A stretch of 64,000 bases of DNA from Anisakis pegreffii (lineage: Eukaryota; Nematoda; Chromadorea; Rhabditida; Anisakidae), in assembly GCA_035041965.1 (NCBI GenBank), contig JAPYMA010000057.1, positions 62,001 to 126,000 of the forward strand. The letters are read 5' to 3'. Within the stretch, counting starts at the first letter, position 1, and each line of letters opens with the position of its first letter. The position numbers and the translations under genes are program-made. Under the pieces are notes generated by a model. The model was not told the origin of the DNA. It worked only from the letters and a program-made list of their open reading frames with translations, and searched no databases. Shown here piece by piece: positions 1 to 12,289 of the stretch.

Positions 1-125
1 GACTGAGCCAGGCTATGATCCATATTATCTAATTATCTGTTTATGCTTTTATCAAAATAAGTGGCATTTGGTGATCCGTTGAGTGTCGAGTACGCTCTGA
101 AGGTTGTTCTTGATGTGATTTTACT

Positions 126-135
126 GTATTTTCAG
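126..135 (+). other. Splice acceptor in the SNRPF leader, possibly a trans-splice site
   Basis: A TATTTTCAG acceptor ends 16 bases before the SNRPF start codon at 152. Nothing upstream in the window encodes an N-terminal exon, and Sm F proteins begin at this methionine. The site is therefore either a spliced-leader addition site or the end of a 5' UTR intron. Spliced-leader use is an inference from nematode biology; only the acceptor motif is seen. Confidence 0.5.
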
Positions 136-151
136 GTTATACAAGAAAAAT

Positions 152-1003
152 ATGTCGACTTTACAGCCAGTTAACCCAAAACCTTTCCTTAACGGATTGA
201 CCGGCAAACCAATTATATGCAAACTGAAGTGGGGAATAGAATATAGAGGTAAGAAATATCCTACTGAAAGGTTTTATAGTTGGAAATGACCTTTCTTTGT
301 TTGACAATATATTGGGGAAATGCAGCGGGAAAGTTTTTCATTCATTTCTAGCCGTTAATTTCCATTCCGTTATTCAGGCTATTTGGTATCAGTAGATGGA
401 TATATGAATTTACAAATGGCCAACACTGAGGAGTATATCGATGGTACGAGTACCGGAAACCTTGGAGAAGTTCTTATACGGTGAACGTTTGATTTATCTT
501 TCACTTCATTCGGGGAGATTTATCACTCATTCTCAAAATTCAGTAATGTTCAGTAATGATAACTTTGGAACAAGGGTTCAGAAATTATGTGGACGTGCAT
601 GAAAATACACAGTCGGCATTGAGATGAGATTTCTTATTCAACTTATACCGAATTCGAGATGCAAAGAATAGTTTTCCAGCAAGCTTGCTAGCTTTAGCGT
701 TCGATCGCTAAAATTGTTTGAGTTTTACACATAACCAGCTACCTTTGTAAAGATGAAGGAGTTGAGGAGTAAAACCAAGTGAAATCGAGTAATTTTAGAA
801 GTTCTGTGGAATTATTTCAAATCAATGAAGGTGTTTTGTGACATTTACCTAGAGACATGATTAGCGTATTGGTTGCGTTTTGATTTTGAAATGATTTCGT
901 GAATGCGGGTAAAATTCAGTCTAATGAAATGATGGCCATTTTCAGGTGTAACAATGTTCTTTGGGTTGGCGGTGCTGAAGAGAGTTCAGACATGCAGCAT
1001 TAA
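152..1003 (+). CDS. SNRPF: Small nuclear ribonucleoprotein Sm F (SNRPF), three exons
   Basis: Sm F is one of seven Sm proteins that form the heptameric ring on U1, U2, U4 and U5 snRNAs in pre-mRNA splicing. Exons are 152-248, 378-480 and 946-1003; junctions are G|GT and CG|G and all keep the frame, giving 85 residues against 86 in human. Exon 1 encodes the [12 protein letters not shown] and [10 protein letters not shown] stretches, exon 2 the Sm1 motif with VSVDGYMN and ANTEEYIDG, and exon 3 the Sm2 strand CNNVL. The start is the first ATG after a splice acceptor and matches the family N-terminus. The Sm2 'IRG'-like position reads VGG, so the usual basic residue is replaced by glycine, and the acidic C-terminal tail is shortened. 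Identity is secure. Confidence 0.97.
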
Positions 1004-2259
1004 CCTTAAACATCAACGAACGCACTCATTCTTGATGTCATCATGTTGATCAAAGAGACGACATACGCATAAACAACTCAAAATTCCTCTATACCTATTT
1101 TTATGTGTCTTATAATTGCTTAAATTATTACTTCATTCATCATCTGAATTATACATCTTTTATTTCTCACTGCGTAATTTTTCAAATCGAGTAAACTTTC
1201 TTTAAGAAATGATGTTCAGTGTAAAAGAATTTGCATGAGTTGCTTTTCGTATATTTATGTTCCAATTTAGACGCTAATCTTTTGTAACGGAATTTGCTTT
1301 CATTTGAGTTTTTCGAATGTCGGCAGTTCAAGAAATTGGTTTGTCACATTTCTCAACTGCTGAGTAAATCTTGAATGTCGCTAAGTAAATAACGTTTTCT
1401 CGTGTTATTCCGATTTTGATTCTGCTCTATTCCGGAAGTAATAGAATTTAGGTTTATGTTACATGATTTTGTTTAAAAAAAAAAGAATTCAGCGTTCCTC
1501 TGTAAGCGTTATGGGAGATTATTTTATATTAATAGTGTTTGGAATTTGCATTAAACGCAAAAATTTGAACGAACTAAAAGTAAACCGAAAGTATTTCAAA
1601 AGAAAGCAGAATGGTTCCGTTCAATTTTGTAAAAGCGTTTGGTTGGTTGTTTGTTGAATTATTTCCGATTAGTTAATGTCAATCCGCTTCGATAATATCA
1701 GTGTTTATGCTCGCATTGTTATCGTTATTGTTGTTGTTTTCTTCGTTTGAAGAATGGTCTCAGTTACACATTTTGATTCACTGTTTTGTATGTTTTCAAT
1801 AAAACGTTTTTTTCCATACGGTCTTTGTTAATTTTTAGTTTTGTCTGAATGTGTTCCATCTAGCACGTGACAGTTTGCAGTATTTGAGTCATTTTTCTGG
1901 TTAGAAAGTGGATATTCGCATGTTTTCGTTCGTGCCATGTCGGTCATGTTTTCTCTAGCAATCGTCTTCAGTCACACGTCTGTTTTATCAAAATTCCAAA
2001 AGATATTTTGCAAAATCAACAATGATCAAATTTCTTATAATGCACACAATTTTTGAATGGGACCCGTCTATTCCTGTTTCAAATTCTAGTAAACAAGTTC
2101 TTCGTTTCATAAGAGATGAGCAAAATGAGCGTAACGCATGGAGAGTGGTTCATGTTCGTGTTTATTGAAAGGTCATATCGATTCAGTTACATGCATCAGA
2201 TGGATTTTCGGATGACAATGTCGGGATATAATTGACTGAGAAGGGAGATATATATATGA
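1004..2259. other. Intergenic stretch between SNRPF and the C16orf89-like gene
   Basis: This contains the SNRPF 3' UTR and probably the promoter of the next gene. An AATAAA lies near 1798 in a T-rich context, but it is 0.8 kb from the SNRPF stop. The open frame at 1463-1657 has no acceptor, donor or protein-like composition and is judged non-coding. Confidence 0.5.
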
Positions 2260-5029
2260 ATGATGGCTCCACTGCTGGCGCAGTATCTGAGTTGGAATAC
2301 TGCACGTCTTATCGCGTTAATATTGAACGCTTTGAATGGTATTGAAAATTATTATGAACAACACCTAAGTGAACTTAATGTTGATGGTCTGTTCGGACTG
2401 AGGGTGATTCAAGGTTTATTTTTGCATTGCCTATCGTTGCCGATTCAGTTTAGAATATTAAGATAGTAAAGAGTGTCGTGTACGATTTTAAAGTCGTTTT
2501 ATGAAGTGGAAAAGAATTCATATGGAGTTTTGAAGTTGAAGATCAACAGAAAGGTGGAACGTGAGAAGTGAAGGGTGATTCTGGGATGAACTATTCAGTT
2601 ATCGCTTGAAGCAAGAATCGTTCTTTAAAATGGCACATCCTAGTCGGACATCGTAGTGGATGCACCGTATAATCGCATGATCGAAAAATGCGGTGCAAAA
2701 TGACTGGAAAAAAATTAAACGACGAGAAAAGACACAATCGGATTTTTTGATGTGAATCAAAACGTGCTCAGTTCATCAAAATATTTACTTTCATTTCCTC
2801 CCGTGATATGTTATTCGTTGATGATCATTCTCCTCATTCAAGGCCAACTCAAGAGCATTTCTACGGATTTGGAAGGAAGTAATTTGGATAGAGAGTTGAT
2901 GAATGGATTATATAACCTCAGTGGACGTGCAAATGAAATTGCCGGCAAAGCAATTCCGTATGTGATTGAACGTGATCCATCTTATTATCAGCAGGTGCGA
3001 GGTTGTTTATTGAATGTGCGAACGAATTGTGATTAATAAAAGCATCGATTTTCAAGTTTCACTTGTTCTTGGAAATGTTTCTATGGTAAAATATTTGATG
3101 TAATTCATTAGTCAATCCTGAGATCGATGGCGATTATTTGATCGATTTCATAAGCTGTTATCGTAGTTTGTAATGTCAACTTTTTGTAGTAATAAGTAAG
3201 TTTCAGTTTCGTTATCTGTTAAATCGTCCGTACACAGTAAAGCATTCAATACAACGCAGTGATGAGCGTTTGCGTTGGTTGGATAAAGAATTAGTGAGTA
3301 GAAGATTTGGTATTGATGAAGAACGAACGATGTGGTTCGACGAGAAACAAAGCGATTCGTACGTTGAGTTGATGCATTCGATTTTCTGCGGAACTGCTTT
3401 CTTTCATCAGACATGTTTTTTTTGTTGAATGAATGAAATGGACGGAAACGCTGAATCGATCAACACAATCTCCATTAATTTGTATTTTTTCAAAGCATAA
3501 TTCCACCGTGTTACAGATGCTTCGCGGAAATGTTGTCAAAAGAATATGACGATGTGAATAGTATCAATTCAACTTGTACAATAAGTGAATCGTGCCTAGA
3601 GAAGATGTTCAACAATCGAGGACTGTCCGAATATCGTTTAGTCCATCAGATTCTTTTTGCTGCTATTACACAATTCGTTAGTCTGCTTATTTTTGTCTTT
3701 TTCGTTTCTTATTAATTAATGGTTTTTAAAGTGCATTTGCTCAATTCTCAGTTGTTGTGTGAACAACTAATTTGATCGAGGTTGTTATGTAAATTTGTTG
3801 TGTGCGATGTATTTCTGACTATTGATCTGTGCTCTCAACATTCACAAATCGTTCTTCTATGCTCATGTACCACCTGATGAAAGAAACATTTCAGGCTCCT
3901 TGTAAGAATGTTGTTTCGGAGTATTTAGCTACAGTGAACAACAACACATTTGAAGGATTCGTGAAAGAATACTGCACTAATTTATTGGATGAAATGCTGT
4001 CGTCTCAAAGGAATGCACGTCAGCTAGCCAGAATGAACCATTATCAAAAGGATCTTCTCATGGAACAAGGTTGATAACACAAAAAATACTCTTGTTGGCT
4101 ATTAAACTTGAATACTGAAATAATCCTTAAATATTCACATTATCGTCATTTGAATATCAAAACCGTAGAAGCCACATTGAATGAGCGATAATGAAGCAGT
4201 CCCATCATGATTTTTACAGCTATGTACCATAAAATCAGCCGTCTAATTTGAATTTTAGTCTTCACGTGTGGACAATTGGGTTTTGTTGAGATATGCTCAT
4301 TACATATTTTGGTAGCCGTACTCAGTTGGCAAGATGCTGAATCAGGATGCTACATGAAGGAACCATTGGAAAAGCAGTTGCAATTGAACAATCAGCCATC
4401 AATGATTCCAGCAAATGCGCACAACAGTTTCACATCAAGAAAGATTCTGAGTGACGTTATTCACGATGGTGAGCGGTGTTCATTACTTTATGAAGTGCTC
4501 ACGCAATACTTCACCTTTCAGATCATTCAAGCAAATTGACAGCCGCATTCATTTTGCTTTGAAGCAATCATTGCAAAATCCTCATAGTTTCATTTCATTC
4601 AACAGTAAAATTTTTAATCAGTTAATTAACCGACTAATATTGAGTTAAATTCACAACAGTTTGATTTTTTATTTTTCAGACTACTGCTCAACGCATTCAG
4701 CCACAGTGGCATCTGGTGCATTGGTAGTGTTTCTTCGTTTTCTGCTCTTTCCAGGCCCTTGGCCAGAGTACTTCTTGGCCGATCAGCCAGTGGTGGTTCA
4801 GAATATTGCTGCAGAAGATCGATTCCACGAGTATAAATATGCGCGTTGGGTACGCGACTCATTACCGATGCAAATACATCGTTCAAGACCACCGCAACTT
4901 GGATGGTCTCTAGATTTATTGGCGTATTTGTCGTTAATTCTTCTCATCTGTTCCATTTCGTTCATCTCACAGTTCGTTTGCAAGCGACGAGTTAAACAAA
5001 TTTATCATTTTGCTTATAAAAATTTATGA
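2260..5029 (+). CDS. C16orf89/UPF0764-family protein, seven exons
   Basis: The molecular function of this metazoan family is unknown; the human member is reported as a thyroid-expressed secreted protein. Exons are 2260-2413, 2843-2994, 3207-3358, 3517-3676, 3895-4069, 4259-4468 and 4680-5029. All six junctions keep phase and give 450 residues against about 400 in human. Conserved signatures appear in family order: LSELNVDGLFG (exon 1), a WFDEKQSDS-CF junction (exons 3/4), the ESCLEK and YRLVHQILF segments (exon 4), YCTNLLDEM (exon 5), FTCGQLGFVE followed by VAVLSWQDAESGCY (exon 6) and DYCSTHSATVASGAL (exon 7). The C-terminus has a hydrophobic segment (LLAYLSLILLICSISFI) followed by KRR, suggesting a membrane anchor. 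Exon 1 lacks a clear signal peptide, so the start at 2260 is the least certain part; a further upstream exon is possible. Confidence 0.9.
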
Positions 5030-7252
5030 TCCTGAAACGTCGTCATCAATCTCTGTGGATGTTTCTATGTGTATACAATCAGGTCAAGAGATAAGCAGTG
5101 GTACCGGATACTGTGAAGTAGAATGATCCAGTTTGATAGTGTGTACCGGATGACTAGAGTAGAACTGACTAGTTTGAAATTATTCGCGCTGAAGAGGCCT
5201 AAAAGCACTTTTGTGAGGAGCTGCAGAACTGAATTGACTATTCTGTGCAAGCATTGCATAATAATAATAATAATAATAAACGTTAAAAAATAAGATCTGG
5301 ACAAGTTGGAGAAGAATAACCATCCAAAACTTTGATATTGTATATCTCTCATTCGTTGATATGTGTAAATTGTTGATGTTCCTCGTGGTCATTGTATTGT
5401 GTGGATATTATTGTATTTGTATGTATCGTTTTTGTGTGTTTTATAGCTGTCTTCTCAACTTTTTTTTTCAACTTCACATTGACACTCATTTCTGTAATGC
5501 TTTACCAAAACAGTATTAGAACGATCTCCTATCGCATTTCAATTTTTGACACCGTTTTTTTAAACGTTATTTGTTTTGAATGGCTTTTCGTGGTAACTGA
5601 TGAATAAATGTTTAAAACATAAATTTGTTGAAGAGAACTTCGACGAGTTTACGAGATCACTTCTTAAGTTTCTCAGTAAGCCTTAAAAACAGTTGCAAAA
5701 GTTCAGCGGGCGTGTTAGAAGTTGTTTTCTCTAGTTTTTCAGATGTGCACTAGGACCATTAGGACCATTTGAGGAGTAAATGGCTTTTGATAATGTTATT
5801 TCAGAATTGTGACGAGTGAAGAAGTTCACTTAGGCGAAAGTAGTGAAATGGTCTGGTTCTGATTATATTCTGCTCAGAAACACGTTTGCTTGAATCTCAC
5901 AATAATATACACATTTGCAGTATCGTAAATATCCTCCAAGTAAAGTGATGTCCTCTGATAAATTCACTTACGAAATTACATGGAATGAGTGTTCGGCCCT
6001 CAATATGATGCTGATGTCGTGCTATGGGTCTAAACAATTACATGAAGGTTTTTAGATGTCGATTCGAAGTTGAACCACTTCAGCTATCTTTGACCCTTGT
6101 AGAATCACATTTCTTAATCATACCGTTTTCACTCCGAAGAATATAACCATAGCAATTTATATACCGTGCGATAGTGACATTTAATTCAGAAACAAAAAAT
6201 CAGTGTACTAGCACCATTTTTTATGAATATGAATTCCATTTTTATGGAATGACTATTTTTATTGTCACGTGATTTCCGCGAAGTCTTCTAAATAAAAATA
6301 ATAACGTATCGAAAGGAGAAAATAAAACTGTTTGCGCACTGATGCAATGAGCAACATGAAATTATTGTGAGATAATAGGGACCATATTATGCGCCGTTTT
6401 TTTCTGGCGAAAACGGGAGGTGATTACTCGAAAACACCGCACCGTGTTGTAATGTTAGTGTACAGTCTGTGAGTAAAATGAACAGAGAAAATAAATCCAC
6501 AAACAATTTGATCAATCGTCGAGGGAAGTTGCAGTTATGCGTTGTATTTACATTTATATCCATAGACATTGTTCAATGCACGGAACATTTGGTTTTACCA
6601 AACATCACTTTTTTCACATTGAATTACTATTGATTGCGTTCTCGTGATGAACGACAAAGCGTTTGCTCGTGCTTAAGTCAATCAGCTGTGATCAAATATT
6701 CATAGTATTTTCTTTTGATTGGTGAGTGAGATTGAGTTCGTTTTGCATTTAAGGATTGGTCGTGGACAGTATGGTACTATAGTGTAATTGAATAATGTTT
6801 GTTTAATTAGACGATCGAATTCATTATGTTTACGCGATTTTGTTAGATTTCATTGCATATAAACGATGACATTGGAATGTTTTGAATGTTGTCGGTTTGC
6901 GTTTTGTTATTCAATATTATAGTTCATAACAATGATACTTTCATGTAAAGACTGATATGTCTTCGCAACATATTTGCTTAAGCCCTATAAGGAAACACGC
7001 AATCGAAATATCGGAATTGAATTTAGGTTCAATTCAAAACACATTAAGTGCAACCCATAAGAAAATCGTTCTTTGCCTTCAGGTGTTTATTTCTTTGTTG
7101 ATTATCTAATGTTTGAGGTAAACAACGATATGTCTGAAAATTAATCACAGGTATATTTGAAAGGATGAGTTTGCTATCTGTTGCTGATTTTTTAAACTTT
7201 GTTGGTTAGCAACTTCCGCGTCTTTGATTAAATGTGAGCCATTTTATTTCAG
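5030..7252. other. Intergenic stretch with a trinucleotide repeat and no supported gene
   Basis: I see no exon with coding character and matching splice sites here. Open frames at 5065-5607 and 6387-6569 are AT-rich and overlap on opposite strands. The only structured element is the AAT repeat near 5258. Confidence 0.5.
5258..5280. repeat. (AAT)n microsatellite
   Basis: About seven consecutive ATA/AAT units lie 230 bases downstream of the stop codon of the C16orf89-like gene, within its probable 3' flank. Confidence 0.9.
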
Positions 7253-7608
7253 TTCATGACACGCAAAAACGCCGTAATCCAAACTCCGGGAATCATAAAT
7301 CTTTATTTAGAACTGAATCATCCAAGTATCAAAAAGCACCTTCTGACTTTACGTATCCTCATACGTTACGGATGGATAAAATTTACTGAGCACAGATCCG
7401 ATGAGTGAATTTTAAAACAGAGAGCGATAGTGAAAGCCAAATTGAGAACTGTGAAGAGTTCAATTTCTTCTTCCAGTCGGCATGCGCCTCTGGAGACTGC
7501 AAAATTGATTGCAAGTTGAATGAAACAACTGTGCACGATGTTATACCAGAGAGAAATATCGCACAAAGAAGAGCCTTGCATATCTTATCCAAATTTATTC
7601 TCCTTTGA
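7253..7608 (+). CDS. Candidate exon region, unidentified
   Basis: A TTTTATTTCAG acceptor is followed at 7253 by a 45-codon open frame ending in TGA at 7389, hydrophilic and with a varied composition (KRRNPNSGNHKS, FRTESSKYQKAPSDF). A second, different frame is open from 7405 to 7608 and also looks protein-like (TESDSESQIENCEEF, SACASGDCKIDCK). The two frames are not joined by any intron I can place. They could be terminal exons of separate transcripts, a frameshifted pseudogene, or chance. No family is recognised. Confidence 0.25.
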
Positions 7609-9900
7609 TCGTTCTATATAAATTTCGGAACTTTTCAATACTGTTCGTTGAAGTTAATCGCTTATTACCATTTGTTGAAATTAACTTGATTTCTTGGAAG
7701 AATACAGTAAAAGTTCGGAGAAAACCTGCTCAAGTAGTGCATTCAAATGATGATTGCAGCTTATTTGTAACTGTCCGAAATTTTGAGTTTTTTGGCCAGT
7801 GAATTATTGTACAACCTCACACGCTTCTGTGATTTACCTGTTCGACCCAAATGTCAACCTCAACTTCAGAATCATTGAGTTTATAGCGTATTTGTTTGAT
7901 GATCGTAAACAATCTGATGGCCTACAGTAGATGGACGCAAATATTTTATAAACTGGAGTATTTAGGTGCGTCATGGTAAGGAACTTCATTAAGCATGTTA
8001 TTCTGTTACATAAGATTTGCTTTTTCTTATCTGTGAACTTCTTGATAAACACATTTTAAATGTGTTTTTCACAGGTAATCTTCACATGTTTATGATGCAA
8101 TGAAAACATTCGCTGCGTAATGTTCTTATACCACCTTCAAAACATTGAGAGAATTTTCAACATCTCACAACTCCATATCCACACTTACGAAATGTTGAGA
8201 GGTATCTTGCCGAAGGACATTTCCGCATCTAAACTTGACTGCGATCGTTCGCAGCATCATTCGTGTGCTGACGCATACTTGCTCCACCCCTAATAGGAAT
8301 CAACCAGAAACAAAGCAGTTGTTCGCAAGCCACATTCCCTAGGCACGTCTCCGCATACCACGAACGTTCCATAATAATCGCGCCACACAAAAAAATTATC
8401 CAAATTTTCGTGCAACACGTTTTACGAGCAAAAAGCATATGAAATTGTTCGTTGGTAATATAGAAATAAGACGGTTTATTGTGATGAATATAGATGAGAC
8501 TTTTAATGGTGATCATCTGATAGTCTTAAAAGAAACTTGAATAGATGAAATGATAGAGCGTGGAGGTGATAAATGAGTCGGTTGCAAAATGGAATCTAAT
8601 AATTATTTTTGTGGATGCAAAATTTGTGGATGTGTTTGCAAATGAATGCAAATAAACTAAAGTTAGATTATGGGGCATTGTTTCGATGAAACTTGATATG
8701 ATATGTTATTGTGTTCACTTCAATAACCAATAAAGTTGAAAATGAAAAGAATTGATGAGCATCACCTAGCAGAATATGATGACTCCTGACGAGTGCAATG
8801 ATAGATCGTCTCTGTAGATAATTTTTGTGTTTTATGCTCACTTCACCTGCCGAACGCCCGATGATTACAACTCATTAATAACATACGTTCGATTTGACAT
8901 GTTCATTGTGTATCTTCTTCCGTTCAGCTGTTTTCACTTCATTGTTTTCGAGTACATAACATTATTCTGGTTAAAATAACAAGTTATTAGTCCTTAAATA
9001 ACTATAGTGATTCTTAACCAGTCTATTACAACATTTCAACGAATTTTTTCCGACTGTGCGCGTTCGTTCATTTGCCTTGAAATGTGTCATCGGCAATAGC
9101 CGCCGTCCTATTCCGTTGAAAGATGAACTAGATGATACGGAAAAGATAGTTTATCGTGCGTGGATTTTTGTGATCTGAATCATAAAGCTGTATCGTCAAT
9201 GATGCGTATGGAAAACCAACTGCGTCACATGTTAGAGTGACGGTGCATGAAGGTTTAAAATTGCCATTTTCAGCAAAATTTTTTTTGCTATTGTGTCTCT
9301 TTCAACGCGAGGAGACATAACCAGCACCACACCATTCACCACCACCTGTGCATCACAATAAAACATCTCAAAAGGCCTAATGTTAGTTTAAAACGCTCAT
9401 TGGTATGCCATAACCTTTGAAACCAGTTACTGCCATGAGTCAAAGTATGACTCCATACCGTATGGAAACATCACGCCGTTGTGCTTCCTGAACATAAAAT
9501 CACATCTCTAGAGGAAAAAAAAACATGCTTGTTCATAAAGAATTCCGTGCTCGATTCAGCTGATTTCGATTAAACATTCGAATGATGAAGCAAGGAATCA
9601 GCGTTCATGATTTTCGCAATGCAACATTACAGTGTTGCAATCATTCAATTTGTTGAATGCTGCGAAGTAGCTGAATATAATTTTGCAATAATCGCTCATG
9701 CACATACTCTTCGTTCACAGTGTAACTTTGCACAACAACCGAATGCGCTACGACTTGCTTGGCAGTTATTTTAGTGTTTCTGCATACCGCATAAACAAAT
9801 GTACCGATGCAAAAAATGTTTGAAGGGAATAATGATAATAAGCAGACTAAGCCCAAGAATAAGAATAATAATGAGAATAAGCACGCAATATAGCGAAAAT
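7609..9900. other. Intergenic stretch, nothing convincing
   Basis: Short open frames occur on both strands (7605-7802 +, 8229-8516 -, 9641-9956 -) but lack paired splice sites and conflict with each other. No recognised repeat or RNA gene is seen. Confidence 0.4.
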
Positions 9901-9903
9901 GTA

Positions 9904-9961
9904 ATATTGATAGTACTTATTTCAAGAACATATGTTCTTTCGATCATCACTATCAATATTG
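9904..9961. repeat. Inverted repeat with internal palindrome
   Basis: AATATTGATAGT near 9904 and its exact reverse complement ACTATCAATATT near 9950 flank a central palindrome AGAACATATGTTCT. The flanking DNA to the left is an AATAAG-rich low-complexity tract (about 9826-9880). Confidence 0.75.
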
Positions 9962-9984
9962 TGTGGGCAAGTTATCCATCCGGC

Positions 9985-10072
9985 TAGCCGTTCTCCAGGT
10001 CATTTCTCCTCCGGTGCAGTTGTCCGGGGCCGTTATTCAGCGAGGCAGTTGTCTCGGCGGCAATTGTTTGGA
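9985..10072. repeat. GC-richer tract with degenerate CAGTTGTC units
   Basis: Against the AT-rich surroundings this stretch repeats imperfect units of the type GGCAGTTGTC/GGCAATTGTT separated by CGG- or GGCC-rich spacers. It resembles a decayed minisatellite or a fragment of an interspersed repeat. No boundary or target duplication is visible. Confidence 0.4.
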
Positions 10073-10583
10073 CACCTCTGTTATTATGATCAGTTCTGTT
10101 ATTTGAACAGCTTAATGTAATCATCAATGTCGTGAATGGCCTCTAATTGTACTAAGTGAAGAATGTTAATAAACAGATAGAAGTTTGTTGTTCACTTTAC
10201 AATGCATTAAATGATGGAGCAACAAACGTTTCGCGGCGTTTGGTTTGTAATCGAACTCAGTGATTTATTACTGTTTACGAGTGAATCAATGATAAATTGA
10301 TCACCTTAACCTTATTCGAATTATACCACATAATGAGTGAATAACTGTCAGTCACGATTTAAAGTTTTATTCAAAATAATAAACAGTTCGTCGATTCACT
10401 GTTCAAGGTTGTAGAATACTATGGGATAGTAACGCGATGCTCCCGAGGATATTTTAGTCGAAGGAAGAGAGCGTTGTCAACATCTTAGCGATTCATAATA
10501 ATGCACCATAAGAAGCGCTCGAAAATCCCACAAAAACCTATCGACAAAGGTTCATTTACACTTCCAGAAATTGCCAATCTCAC

Positions 10584-10829
10584 TCATTTTTGAATTGCTG
10601 TAAACAACTGACGGAAGGAATTTGCTTTCAATGTTATTTTTTTAATATTTTGAATGTTGTAAGACAATATGAATGATGATTCACACTGTTGATTCATATT
10701 ATGGAAGGCATTCACTGGATCTGATTCACCTTGATGAGAACTTCTGACTCGCTTGACTATCAGCACTTGTTCGGTGCAAAATGCAAGATCTGACCGAAAC
10801 ACGACAATTTTGAGTATTTTACGATACAA
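10584..10829 (-). CDS. Candidate coding stretch, unidentified
   Basis: An 81-residue frame on the minus strand has a mixed hydrophilic composition (RSSHQGESDPVNAFHNMNQQ). No convincing acceptor or donor and no family match were found. It could be a chance frame. Confidence 0.18.
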   Translation of the reverse strand: MYRKILKIVVFRSDLAFCTEQVLIVKRVRSSHQGESDPVNAFHNMNQQCESSFILSYNIQNIKKITLKANSFRQLFTAIQK

Positions 10830-11723
10830 GATGTGTAAGATAGAGCAGGATTCACTCTCCTTTAACGAGAAACTGAACAGTAATAGGAATAAGCATAAGC
10901 TGGTCGAAAGTTAAGTGACATGTTATTGTTAAGTAACAATATGTTAGTGTGGATGTTTTGATGAGAATAACATTCTATCTTATGACATTTACATACTATA
11001 ACCTGTCTTAACCTGTCATCCATTTCTCGAATGTTTTTTATCTTTTGAATCAAAACTTTGAGGGGCTTTCAGATAACATCGTTCAGCTTATATAGGAACA
11101 GGTTTCGATCCGATTCTGTGTTCTCTTCCATTATTTGTAAATTTTCGTCTTGAAATATCATACAAGCTTATTGCTTACTTTCAAACTGTAATTAATTGGA
11201 GTCACGCAGAATTTTAATTAGAGCTTTTGATTAGTGTAACTTATCGTGAAATTGTTCAATGCATAGTGGATTTGAGGCATATTGAAACGCCAATGGGTGA
11301 TGAATGTTGAATCGGAACTGCGTTTACTTAAATCCAATTGTTAGTTTAATGGACATCATGGTTAGACTTGCATATTCAGACGATATGTTTATTTCATCAA
11401 AAAAATAAAAAATTGAATGGTCAAGCAGATGAATATTTTAGTGCGTCGATAATTAATAAAAGCTGCACACTGGGAATGATAGGCACAGCTAAAGCTGAAC
11501 GCAAAGGCAATACGTTGGTGAGCAGTGCTCTAGCCGTGAACAAAGCAGTTTTTCTGGTTGCGATACCCTGATACAGTGCTAAAGCAAGTGAGCTGTTGAG
11601 AATAGTGAACAGTTATCATTGATAAATTTGTTTCAGAATTGGCATCACAAATTAGTTATTTTTTACACAGATAATGTGGAAAGTAGCAAAAAATAATCTA
11701 ATTGATGAGATAAGAAATAATCT

Positions 11724-11893
11724 GATAACTGATAGTGAGGCTTCGCATAAACTGATTCTTTTCAATTTGAACAGTAAACATCACCACCCGCATCGCTTTT
11801 CTTTTGGTGAACATAATTGCATTGTCAAAATCTGTTTGGAATCTGATTTTACGCAATCTCCTTCGCAACTATGATCTCTTGGCACTCTTCTAG
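11724..11893 (+). repeat. Diverged direct duplication, copy 1
   Basis: This copy starts GATAACTGATAGTGA and ends TCTTCTAG. It aligns with 12112-12289 over its whole length. The first part aligns without gaps; small indels appear after the TTTTCTTT motif. The same reading frame is open in both copies and conserves NSKHHHPHRFS. Confidence 0.85.
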
Positions 11894-12111
11894 TTTAGCA
11901 TTCACAGTGCTCGAAGTGAGCGAAACTTTTACCAAGTGCAAAATCTCTCATTTGAAGGTCAGTGTCTGCGTTGTTGATTACGAGCATCTCTGTTTTGTTG
12001 TATTTTGTCTTATCACCTCTTGTCTTATCACGAGATGCACAATTCACTTTTCATTGTGCATCCACGCAGATGCAACATTTTCTACGATCAATTATCTACA
12101 CAATGGTCTTC

Positions 12112-12289
12112 GATAACTGATAGTGAATCTTCAGTTCAACTGATTCTGACCAAATCAAACAGCAAACATCATCATCCGCATCGCTTTTCTTTGATTCAAC
12201 GTGATCAAGATTGCGCTCTGAAAAATCTGTTTCGAATCTGATTTTGCGACTTCTCCTTTGAAATCATGATCTCCTGGCAGTCTTCTAGC
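12112..12289 (+). repeat. Diverged direct duplication, copy 2
   Basis: This is the partner of 11724-11893, about 390 bases downstream in the same orientation. It shares GATAACTGATAGTGAA, CCGCATCGCTTTTCTTT and the terminal CTTCTAGC. Divergence suggests an old duplication or two copies of one dispersed repeat. Confidence 0.85.

Noticed and set aside
1463..1657. 64-codon plus-strand frame after SNRPF
   Set aside because: It is rich in A-runs with no splice signals and lies in the probable 3' flank.
3148..3539. Two minus-strand open frames of 82-88 codons
   Set aside because: They are antisense to exons 3 and 4 of the C16orf89-like gene, which are proven by homology and phase.
152..5029. SNRPF and the C16orf89-like gene as a trans-spliced operon
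   Set aside because: They share a strand but are 1.26 kb apart with no clear spliced-leader acceptor just before the second start codon; co-transcription cannot be claimed.
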